The translations under genes and the position numbers were made by a program. A model generated the notes under the pieces. The model was not told the DNA's origin. It ran no database searches and saw only the letters and a program-made list of their open reading frames with translations. Shown in pieces: positions 6,022-13,041 of a stretch of 22,295 bases of DNA. Every line of letters starts with the position of its first letter. The first letter of the stretch is position 1. The stretch comes from a virus. The stretch is taken from positions 1 through 22,295 of the IMG/VR virus record IMGVR_UViG_3300044949_000720; one strand, 5' to 3'.

Positions 6022-6720
6022 ATGGCAAAAGAATTATTAACAAATCAAGATCTAATAAATTGGTGTGATAAACAAGTAGAAGAAGGCCACGAACTTTCCT
6101 TACACTGGGAAGGTGGTGGTGACTCTGGTTGGGTATACTTTAAAATAGATGACGATGAAATAAGTGAATCTGCAGATAATAGTTTTACAGAAAAACTTAT
6201 TTCACTAATGTATGACCAACTTGATTATGGTTCATGGGCTGGTGAATTTTCTGCTTCTGGTCAAGCTGTGTATGATGCAAAATTAAAAGCTTTTGTAGGT
6301 ATAGATTATTATGGTGAAGATAATAGTGAGGTTTATGACTATCCAATTAAGATTAAAATACCTGAAAATCTTTGGTTTGATGCAGTAAACATACATATTG
6401 AATCTGAAAATGAAGGTGACACTAATGTAGAAATAGCATTTTCAGTCCGTAATGGATTTTTAACAGATGAACATGAAGTAATAGCAGAAAAAATATCTAC
6501 TCAAGTAGTAAAACATATTGATAAAGCTATTATTAATTTTCAAGATAATCCTGAGAATAATACATTTCGTAGTATATGGCAAGAGGAAAGATTCAATCGT
6601 AATGAATTAATGAAAAAAGATGATACTTTAATTATGATAATATCTCAAATATCTATGGGTACAAGTGTAACTGAAGAAAAAGACGTTTATTTAGAATTAA
6701 AATCTGATAATAATGAGTAA
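6022..6720 (+). CDS. Conserved phage protein with WEGGGDSG motif, unknown (232 aa)
   Basis: The N-terminus is acidic and contains SLHWEGGGDSGWVYFKIDDD (26-45), followed by LDYGSWAGEFSASGQAVYD (67-85) and GIDYYGEDNSEVYDYP, a series of aromatic and Gly/Asp-rich blocks that look conserved. The remainder (IKIPENLWFDAVNIHIES, then helices) is less distinct. No catalytic motif can be named. The protein is very acidic, like its cluster partners. It begins two bases after the DUF6915-like gene and overlaps the next gene by eight bases, so the proteins are probably made in fixed ratio and may act together. Confidence 0.7.
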   Translation: MAKELLTNQDLINWCDKQVEEGHELSLHWEGGGDSGWVYFKIDDDEISESADNSFTEKLISLMYDQLDYGSWAGEFSASGQAVYDAKLKAFVGIDYYGEDNSEVYDYPIKIKIPENLWFDAVNIHIESENEGDTNVEIAFSVRNGFLTDEHEVIAEKISTQVVKHIDKAIINFQDNPENNTFRSIWQEERFNRNELMKKDDTLIMIISQISMGTSVTEEKDVYLELKSDNNE

Positions 6721-7447
6721 AATAAATTATGCTAATCTTACTTATACTGTTAATGGCAGAGAAGGATACATACTTACTGAAGCTTTACGTCTTTGGAAGA
6801 CTAAATACATAAATGACTTCAAAGATTTTGAAAAAGACGTAATTACCCACGAAAGACTTCATGACTTCAGAGATTTTGTCAAAGAAGTATGGGATAGTAT
6901 AGAACCTGTAACTATAGAAGATGCATTTAAACAAGTAAATACTGAAGCCAGAAGAACATATTTTGATGCCATAGGTATACAAAAAATATTCAAAGAACTT
7001 GGACCAGAACTTAAAGACCGTCAAATAATAAAGAAAAAACGTACAAGATGGGATGATAAAAACACTGAGTATGAATATGAATTTGAAGATATCTATGAAC
7101 TATATCAAATTGATGGTAAAAAGCTATTTGGTTCAGATAGATGGGGTAACCCAGGTAATCCTGTATTTGCTGTAAGATGTTGGTGTACAACAACAAACAG
7201 AGAATACTGGCTTTATGTATCTATTGAAGCTGCTACAGGTCAAAGATGGTGGTCTGTTAGTTCTATTCCTAAATATGATGCTATTCAAGCTATAGCTTGG
7301 ACCATACGTTTAGATATAAGCGATCCTGAAAGAATCTATCGTCAAGGTGATATTATAGTAGCAAAAAAGAGTGATAAATCTAAAGATGTTAATCCTTATC
7401 ATCTAAATAAAGAACAATATCTTGACTTAATGTATTCTGAAACATAA
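6713..7447 (+). CDS. Conserved phage protein with DRWGNPGNP block, unknown (244 aa)
   Basis: The N-terminal 130 residues are helical and charged. A distinctive block follows at about 141-180: GSDRWGNPGNPVFAVRCWCT, then TNREYWLYVSIEAA. After it come AIQAIAWTIRLD and YRQGDIIVAKK near the C-terminus. The order 'cysteine strand, REYWL, helix with AIAWT, RQGDIIV' resembles the C-terminal part of DUF6745-type proteins in my memory, but I cannot verify this. It overlaps the previous gene by eight bases and is followed by another cluster member after 17 bases. Function unknown. Confidence 0.7.
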   Translation: MSKINYANLTYTVNGREGYILTEALRLWKTKYINDFKDFEKDVITHERLHDFRDFVKEVWDSIEPVTIEDAFKQVNTEARRTYFDAIGIQKIFKELGPELKDRQIIKKKRTRWDDKNTEYEYEFEDIYELYQIDGKKLFGSDRWGNPGNPVFAVRCWCTTTNREYWLYVSIEAATGQRWWSVSSIPKYDAIQAIAWTIRLDISDPERIYRQGDIIVAKKSDKSKDVNPYHLNKEQYLDLMYSET

Positions 7448-7464
7448 TAAAAAATAATAAAGTT

Positions 7465-7950
<486 letters not shown>

Positions 7951-7976
7951 TTTACAATTAAAAAAACTATAAAACA

Positions 7977-8225
7977 ATGAAAAAGAAAGCAAAACGTATA
8001 GTACTTGGAGAAGGTGAAGTCATTGGACACAAGCATATACTTGAATCTGAAAAAGATATTAAGTATACTGAATCTGCTGACAGTATCACTTTTATGCTTA
8101 ATTCAATGGGTATTCTTACACATGATGAACATGACCGTATGGTATTTGGACCAGGTGAATATAAGTCATATAACCAAGTAGAATTTAACCCGTTTGATAA
8201 TACTGTAACAAGAGTATTTGATTAA
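7977..8225 (+). CDS. Conserved small phage protein with GEVxGHxH motif (82 aa)
   Basis: The N-terminus has GEGEVIGHKHIL (11-22), the middle THDEHDRMVFGPGEY (48-62), and the end FNPFDNTVTRVFD. This set (G-E-V-x-G-H-x-H, E-H, PG-x-Y, then a strand ending T-R-V) recurs in small proteins of unrelated phages, so I consider it a conserved family of unknown role. The three His-bearing blocks could bind metal. It is the last of the five-gene cluster, and the 214 bases after it contain no gene but have strong RNA folds. Confidence 0.7.
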   Translation: MKKKAKRIVLGEGEVIGHKHILESEKDIKYTESADSITFMLNSMGILTHDEHDRMVFGPGEYKSYNQVEFNPFDNTVTRVFD

Positions 8226-8239
8226 ATTTTTTAAAATTG

Positions 8240-8402
8240 CAGAGATCCCAGAGTGTTTGCATTTTACCTTGTACCCTTGCCTCGGGGTTGGTTTAGACAT
8301 AGATTACTTGACTTTTGTTAAACATACTAACTGGGAATTGTTTAATTTAAAACAATAAAGTAATCAGGGGGGTTTAGCTGTACCAGAACAGCTAATTTTT
8401 TA
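8240..8402 (+). ncRNA. Candidate structured non-coding RNA or leader upstream of the helicase
   Basis: No ATG-initiated frame of any length lies on the plus strand between 8226 and 8437. Several complementary pairs can be read: TCCCAG (8247-8252) with CTGGGA (8331-8336), GATTACTT with AAGTAATC around the centre, ATTGTTT / AAACAAT enclosing AATTTA, ACCC / GGGT around TTGCCTCG, and finally the terminator hairpin at 8374-8395. Local GC is higher than in neighbouring genes. The layout fits either a free-standing RNA ending at the terminator or a 5' leader with an attenuator for the helicase. No match to a known riboswitch or tRNA was recognised, and no clear promoter was found. Confidence 0.4.
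8374..8402 (+). terminator. Rho-independent terminator or attenuator
   Basis: Perfect 8-bp stem TTAGCTGT / ACAGCTAA with loop ACCAGA, followed by TTTTTTAT. It lies 38 bases before the helicase start, so read-through here would control helicase expression. Confidence 0.85.
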
Positions 8403-8439
8403 TTATAAAAACAAGAATGTATAACTAAAAAACAGTTAT

Positions 8440-9576
8440 GTGAAACAAAAAAATACAAGAGATATTATACAAGCTGAGTGTTTAGAAGTAGCTTTAAAAT
8501 ATAAACGAGCAGGCTTGGCTGTGAGTATGGGAGTAGGTAAAACTTTAATCGGTCTTAAATACATAGATCATTTTCAGCAAGAAAATATGAATAAGTTAAA
8601 TGTTTTAATAGTTGCACCTAAACTTAGCATATTTGATAGCTGGAAATCTGATGCTGAAAAGTTTAATATAAATATAGAAAATGCTGATTACAGCACTTAC
8701 TTATCTTTAAATAAACTTAATCCGCACAGTTATGATTTAGTAGTATTAGACGAATGTCACAGTCTTTTAAGTTCTCATGAAACATTTTTAGCTAATTATA
8801 AAGGAAGAATATTAGGACTAAGTGGTACTCCACCAAGATATTCTAATAGTGAAAAAGGTCAAATGGTAAGTAAATACTGTCCTATTATGTACACTTACTA
8901 TACAGATGATGCAATAGATGATTCTATTTTAAATGATTATAGAATTATTGTACATAAGATGCCCTTAAACGCAGCTAATAATATTCCTGTAACTGTAAAA
9001 AGTAAGAACACAACTTTTTATACATCAGAAAAAAAGAACTATGACTATTGGACTAAACGTATTATGGAAGCTCAGACTAAAAAACAAGAGCAAATAGCTT
9101 CTGTAATGCGTATGAGAGCAATGATGGACTATAAAACAAAAGAAGTGTACACTAAAAATCTATTAGAAAATATAGAAGATAAATGTATTGTATTTTGTAA
9201 TACCCAAGCCCAAGCAGATAGAGTGTTTCCTTATTCTGTACATTCAGAGAATCCAGAATCAGAAACAAACCTGGAAATGTTTAAGAAAGATGAAATAGAT
9301 GTACTTTCTTGTGTTTTACAGTTGAATGAAGGTGTAAACATACCTAATTTAAAAGCAGGTATTATTATGCATGCGTATGGTAATGAAAGAAAAGCATCTC
9401 AACGTATAGGTAGATTGTTAAGACTAAATCCAAAAGATAAATCTACAGTGCATATACTCTGTTATAAAGACACTGTAGATGAAAGATGGATAAACGAAGC
9501 ACTTAAAGATCTAGACTCTACAAAAATTAAATATTTTGATGTAAAAATATCTAACTATGAATCTACAACATTTTAA
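8440..9576 (+). CDS. Superfamily 2 DNA/RNA helicase (378 aa, GTG start)
   Basis: Ordered SF2 motifs: SMGVGKT Walker A (29-35), VVLDECHSLL Walker B/DExH (101-110), LGLSGTPP motif III (126-132), CIVFCN motif IV (249-254), and QRIGRLLRL motif VI (321-329) with two arginine-finger candidates. The two RecA-like lobes make an ATP-driven translocase or helicase, and the 378-aa length marks a compact phage version without accessory domains. Start: GTG 8440 is the only start keeping Walker A, since the upstream frame is closed at 8422 and the next in-frame ATG is inside the motif. An ATG at 8438 is followed at once by TGA. Its 3' end overlaps the next gene by 20 bases. It likely serves replication or recombination. 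Confidence 0.9.
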   Translation: MKQKNTRDIIQAECLEVALKYKRAGLAVSMGVGKTLIGLKYIDHFQQENMNKLNVLIVAPKLSIFDSWKSDAEKFNINIENADYSTYLSLNKLNPHSYDLVVLDECHSLLSSHETFLANYKGRILGLSGTPPRYSNSEKGQMVSKYCPIMYTYYTDDAIDDSILNDYRIIVHKMPLNAANNIPVTVKSKNTTFYTSEKKNYDYWTKRIMEAQTKKQEQIASVMRMRAMMDYKTKEVYTKNLLENIEDKCIVFCNTQAQADRVFPYSVHSENPESETNLEMFKKDEIDVLSCVLQLNEGVNIPNLKAGIIMHAYGNERKASQRIGRLLRLNPKDKSTVHILCYKDTVDERWINEALKDLDSTKIKYFDVKISNYESTTF

Positions 9577-9955
9577 TGGTAAATACATAAAAAAAGAAGG
9601 AAAGTTAGAATTTTTAACACTAGCAAGTGCTAAACAGTTTGAACTTTTTCTTTCTAACATGGCGGAAGGACAAATTGTAGAAGTATTTTATGAAGAGCAG
9701 CATGATGATGGTACACTGCCTCAACTAGCTAAAATACATGTGCTAATTAAGCAATTAGCCATGCATATAGGTGAGACAGTAGAGAATATGAAGTTGTTAA
9801 TTAAAGATAGAGCAGGATTGTGTATAGCAAGAGAAGTTTCTGGAAAAGAATACTTCTTAGCTAAAAGCTTTGCTGAATGCTCAAGAGAAGAACTATCACT
9901 AGCTATACAAGCAGCTATAGAAATAGGTGAAGAAGTAGGATTTATTTTGCATTAG
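9557..9955 (+). CDS. Hypothetical protein, possibly NinB-like recombination factor (132 aa)
   Basis: The first 45 residues form beta strands around GKYIKKEGKLEFLTL and IVEVFYEEQ. A helical part follows with LAKIHVLIKQLAMHIGETVE, then KLLIKDRAGLC, YFLAKSFAECSREELSLAIQ and an IGEEVGF end. The order of an N-terminal strand unit, a Q-x-x-x-I-H helix, a G-T-x-E-x-x-K segment and a final 'S-x-x-E-L-S-x-A-I-Q' helix is reminiscent of NinB-type recombination mediators, but the resemblance is weak and unverified. It overlaps the SF2 helicase by 20 bases, which suggests coupled translation and a shared process. Its 3' end overlaps the convergent minus-strand gene by 14 bases. Confidence 0.65.
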   Translation: MNLQHFNGKYIKKEGKLEFLTLASAKQFELFLSNMAEGQIVEVFYEEQHDDGTLPQLAKIHVLIKQLAMHIGETVENMKLLIKDRAGLCIAREVSGKEYFLAKSFAECSREELSLAIQAAIEIGEEVGFILH

Positions 9956-10226
9956 AAGAAAGACTATCTAAGTCTGTCTGATCAGCTAATCCTTTTTCTA
10001 CAGCAATTTTTTCCATATATTGAATCATATATGCTAAAAAAGCATAGTGCTCAACCCATTCGTCTTCAAAATCTCTTTTAACAATTTTTTCATAAGCTTC
10101 TTTAATATCTTCTTCAGTTTTATCTGCAATAAGAAATAATAGAAGTTTTTGAAAACTCACTAAAGTGTTGCCTCCCACTGTAATATCAAAAATAACATCG
10201 TTTTTTATTGTAGTGTAAGTAGACAT
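9942..10226 (-). CDS. Isolated minus-strand protein, unknown function (94 aa)
   Basis: Reads leftward from ATG 10226. The N-terminus MSTYTTIKNDVIFDITVGGN is strand-like, followed by helices (VSFQKLLLFLIADKTEEDIK, EAYEKIVKRDFEDEWVEHYAFLAYMIQYMEKIAVEKG). No membrane signal and no known motif. It is the only leftward gene in an otherwise rightward block (120-14547) and carries a good promoter of its own 18 bases upstream at 10244-10251. Its stop lies within the last codons of the convergent 9557-9955 gene. A compact, separately promoted gene against the operon direction is typical of small regulatory or early host-interaction proteins, but the sequence does not say which. Confidence 0.75.
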   Translation of the reverse strand: MSTYTTIKNDVIFDITVGGNTLVSFQKLLLFLIADKTEEDIKEAYEKIVKRDFEDEWVEHYAFLAYMIQYMEKIAVEKGLADQTDLDSLSSNAK

Positions 10227-10243
10227 ATAATATTTTATTTTTA

Positions 10244-10251
10244 CAAATTTA
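10244..10251 (-). promoter_or_regulatory. Minus-strand promoter for the isolated gene
   Basis: On the minus strand TATAAATTTGTAAAA contains TAAATTTG, an exact match to TAnnTTTG. The ATG at 10226 is about 18 bases downstream, leaving a leader of roughly a dozen bases. Confidence 0.75.
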
Positions 10252-10261
10252 TAAAACTTTT

Positions 10262-10981
10262 ATGACAGAAACTATAGATATAGAAGATATTAAGAAAAAA
10301 CTTATAGAAAAACTAACTCCATCAGGATGGTCAAGAAAGCTAAGAGGGTTTGTAATGTCAAGTGACTTTGATAAGATCATAGAAGGACTAGTTAAAGAAA
10401 AAGAGAATGGTAAAAGATTTACTCCTCCTCTTAAATATGTATTTAAAGCATTTGAAGAATGTGCTGAGAAAGATCTTAAGGTGGTTATCATTGGTCAAGA
10501 TCCATATCCCCATTTTGGTGTTGCAGATGGAATAGCATTTTCTTGCGGACTAACAGAAAAAGCACAACCTAGTCTAAAGAATATATTTGATGCTATAGAT
10601 GCCACTGTATATGAAGGAGTACCTCGTAAAGAACATGATTTAGATTTGTCTAGATGGTCAAGACAAGGTGTGCTTCTTTTAAACACAGCTCTCACTACAC
10701 AAATAGACAAGGTAGGAACCCATTATGATATATGGAAAGACTTTATTATGTATACACTAGACATGTTAAGTCTTACAAATTCAGGATTAATATTTATACT
10801 ACTTGGTGCTAAAGCACAAGAGTTAGAATCAGTAATAACTCCTGCTCATTATGTTCTTAAAGCTAGTCATCCTGCTTCTGCAGCATATACTAAAACAACA
10901 TGGGATTGTAATGATGTATTTAATAAAGCTAACGAACTATTAGTTAAAAACAACGGTGCTGAGTATAAAATTCAATGGTAA
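10262..10981 (+). CDS. ung: Uracil-DNA glycosylase, family 1 (239 aa)
   Basis: Family 1 UDG motifs: IIGQDPYP at 76-83 with catalytic Asp80 and VADGIAFS after it, LLLNTALT (138-145) in the uracil pocket, and HPASAAY (203-209) corresponding to the His-Pro-Ser loop that enters the minor groove. The enzyme removes uracil from DNA as the first step of base excision repair. In a phage this keeps uracil out of the replicating genome, or helps degrade host DNA. Differences from bacterial Ung include Pro after the GQDPY motif in place of His and HPAS in place of HPSP; both variants occur in phage enzymes. Length is about normal. No forward promoter is obvious, and it starts directly beside the divergent promoter. 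Confidence 0.93.
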   Translation: MTETIDIEDIKKKLIEKLTPSGWSRKLRGFVMSSDFDKIIEGLVKEKENGKRFTPPLKYVFKAFEECAEKDLKVVIIGQDPYPHFGVADGIAFSCGLTEKAQPSLKNIFDAIDATVYEGVPRKEHDLDLSRWSRQGVLLLNTALTTQIDKVGTHYDIWKDFIMYTLDMLSLTNSGLIFILLGAKAQELESVITPAHYVLKASHPASAAYTKTTWDCNDVFNKANELLVKNNGAEYKIQW

Positions 10982-11005
10982 TAATAAATTAAAAAAAACA
11001 AAACT

Positions 11006-11329
11006 ATGGCAGTAAACAAAGTGGATCTTTATGTATCCCAAATTTTAGAAGATTTAAACAATGGTCTAACTTGGTTAAAACGTGATGACCTAGGATATGG
11101 AAGCATTCAAGAGAAGTACAATGCTAAAGACCAACAAATTGCAATGGTCAGAAAGGATCCTGCTCTTAAAGAAGCTGAAACTAATGTAACAGTATTTAAT
11201 GTTATTGATGATACAATAGACACTAAACAAGCTGTAACCACTAAACAAGAACCTGTAAAAGAAACTGTTTCTAATCAAGATGCGTTAATTGACAAAGTGG
11301 ATGAATTAGCAACATTTATGAATCTATAA
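11006..11329 (+). CDS. Hypothetical protein before the MoxR ATPase (107 aa)
   Basis: The N-terminal part, MAVNKVDLYVSQILEDLNNG, then GLTWLKRDDLGYGSIQ, is helical. The middle (about 60-90) is Thr/Val/Glu/Lys-rich and likely disordered, and the end has a helix QDALIDKVDELATFMNL. No family recognised. It starts 24 bases after the UDG stop with an A-rich leader and is followed one base after its stop by the MoxR-type ATPase. Such tight linkage makes it a candidate partner or adaptor of the ATPase/VWA pair, though nothing in its own sequence proves this. Confidence 0.65.
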   Translation: MAVNKVDLYVSQILEDLNNGLTWLKRDDLGYGSIQEKYNAKDQQIAMVRKDPALKEAETNVTVFNVIDDTIDTKQAVTTKQEPVKETVSNQDALIDKVDELATFMNL

Positions 11330-11330
11330 T

Positions 11331-12953
11331 ATGAGTAGACAAAATAGACCTAGTCCATCTATAAGTGCAACTACTCAAGCGGTTGGAACAGTTATGACAG
11401 GTAATGATGGTAGAAATTGGTATGTAGCACAAAATAGTAATGGAGTCCAAAGATGGGTTCAAATAGGAACTACTTCAACATCTATACCTATTTCAAAATC
11501 AACATTACAGAGTATGAATAGTTCATCAACTACAGTTAATTCAGAAAATTTTCCTAAGTTTAAAGTGGGAGATAAAGTAAAGATAACACATTCAGGAGCG
11601 GGTTGTGGTAAAGAAGATTTAGGAAATATAGTTGAAATAACAGAAGTTGGTTGGTATGGTGGTTCGTTATTTGGCTATAAAATTAATCCTGCGTATGGTA
11701 ACACTAAACATGGATTTTTTAATGGATATATAGCTGAGAATTCCTTTGAGTTAGCAGAAGAAAATAAAATAGAAAAACAAACTTTAACAAAAGAACAATT
11801 AAACAACGCTTATAAAATGGCAAAAGCAAATAAAAAAATAATTACAAAAAGAACTGCACAAGAAGTTCGTAAAATTGAAACATCTTTGATTAACAAAGAG
11901 GAAGTATTTAAAATGCTAGCTCTAGCAGAAGCAACTGGTTTACCCTGCTTATTAATAGGTGAGCCAGGTGTAGCAAAGACCAAAACAGTTATAGAATACG
12001 CCAAAGCATGGTTAAATAAAGATGGTAATATGACTGCAGAGGATTTTGCTAATAAAATCTATATTCTAGAAACTGATGAAGGCACTAAAGCATCAGAAAT
12101 TAAGGGTATGCCAGATTTATCTGTATTGTTTACAGAAAACAAGTATCAACTTAACGCACCTGTTACAGAAGCTGAGATTGTTATTATTAACGAGGTAGAC
12201 AAAGCTAGCTCAGCAATTCGCAATGCTATGTTGGGCGTAATGAATGAGAAATTTCTGTTTAACGGTAAGCATAAAACTCCTTGTAAATGGAAGTTATTTG
12301 TAGCAACATGTAATGAGATTCCTAAAGAAGAAAAAGATTCTCCTTTCTGGGATAGATTTATGCTTAAAATGAAAGTAAACAGAGTGAGTGCAGGTGAACT
12401 TGTAAAATATTACCAAAAAGGTGCTCGTAACTATCGTGAGAAGTTTAGTGTTGGTATTCCTTCAGTTGCAGAAATAGAAAGTTTTGAAGTTCCTACATCT
12501 AAACTAGAAAAATACTTAGAAGTAGGTTATAATTCTAGTTCAGATCGTACATTAACATTTGTACCAAAGCTTACTAAAGCAGTGTCTTATATTTGGGATG
12601 TATCTATTGATAAAGCTTTAGTAAAGACAGCACAAATTATGATTGATCAAAAAGCTGGATCAGAACTTCAAAACAAACTAATGTCTTCTGAAATTAAAGC
12701 TGTAATGTCTAAGGTAGAAATGCTACAAAGCTTTACAACTAATGAACAGTTGGAATTAGCTATTGCTGATATAGAAAGTCTTATTAACACTTATGTTACT
12801 CGTAATATCATGGATGAAACACAAGTAGAAGAGATAGAACTTTCTATGCAGTATATTCTTTCTACACATCCTGCTCGTAAAGATATGATAGAAGCTGATT
12901 TAGAAGAAACTGTAAGTCAACTAAACGACACAGCTAAAATGGAAAGTATGTAA
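11331..12953 (+). CDS. MoxR-type AAA+ ATPase with extra N-terminal domains (540 aa)
   Basis: The C-terminal two thirds is a MoxR-class AAA+ module: Walker A GEPGVAKT (210-217), Walker B IVIINEVDKA (283-292, Asn in place of the usual first Asp), sensor 1 VATCNE (324-329) and the DRF segment (341-343). The N-terminal part is unusual. Residues about 19-45 (GTVMTGNDGRNWYVAQNSNG, then VQRWV) match a short module that I recall from large viruses. Residues 75-140 (FPKFKVGDKVKITHSGAG and the next 50) look like an SH3-like barrel. MoxR ATPases remodel protein complexes together with a VWA-domain partner; that partner is 13042-14547. The target is unknown. The gene follows 11006-11329 by one base. Confidence 0.88.
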   Translation: MSRQNRPSPSISATTQAVGTVMTGNDGRNWYVAQNSNGVQRWVQIGTTSTSIPISKSTLQSMNSSSTTVNSENFPKFKVGDKVKITHSGAGCGKEDLGNIVEITEVGWYGGSLFGYKINPAYGNTKHGFFNGYIAENSFELAEENKIEKQTLTKEQLNNAYKMAKANKKIITKRTAQEVRKIETSLINKEEVFKMLALAEATGLPCLLIGEPGVAKTKTVIEYAKAWLNKDGNMTAEDFANKIYILETDEGTKASEIKGMPDLSVLFTENKYQLNAPVTEAEIVIINEVDKASSAIRNAMLGVMNEKFLFNGKHKTPCKWKLFVATCNEIPKEEKDSPFWDRFMLKMKVNRVSAGELVKYYQKGARNYREKFSVGIPSVAEIESFEVPTSKLEKYLEVGYNSSSDRTLTFVPKLTKAVSYIWDVSIDKALVKTAQIMIDQKAGSELQNKLMSSEIKAVMSKVEMLQSFTTNEQLELAIADIESLINTYVTRNIMDETQVEEIELSMQYILSTHPARKDMIEADLEETVSQLNDTAKMESM

Positions 12954-12974
12954 GAAGCTGTTAATAATTCAAAA

Positions 12975-13028
12975 TTTCTGTTAATAGATATAGTGTAGGG
13001 TGTAATGCCCTACACTATATTACAGAAA
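12975..13028 (+). repeat. Perfect 13-bp inverted repeat between the ATPase and VWA genes
   Basis: Inner stem ATATAGTGTAGGG (12988-13000) / CCCTACACTATAT (13008-13020) with loop TGTAATG. An outer pair TTTCTGT (12975-12981) / ACAGAAA (13022-13028) extends it. No T-run follows, so it is not an ordinary terminator. It could be an RNA processing or stabilising hairpin, or a protein-binding operator. Confidence 0.8.
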
Positions 13029-13041
13029 CTAAATTAAATTT

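Noticed and set aside
8226-8439. tRNA or known riboswitch in the gene-free stretch
   Set aside because: No T-arm GTTCRA sequence, acceptor pair or cloverleaf could be found, and no known riboswitch core was recognised.
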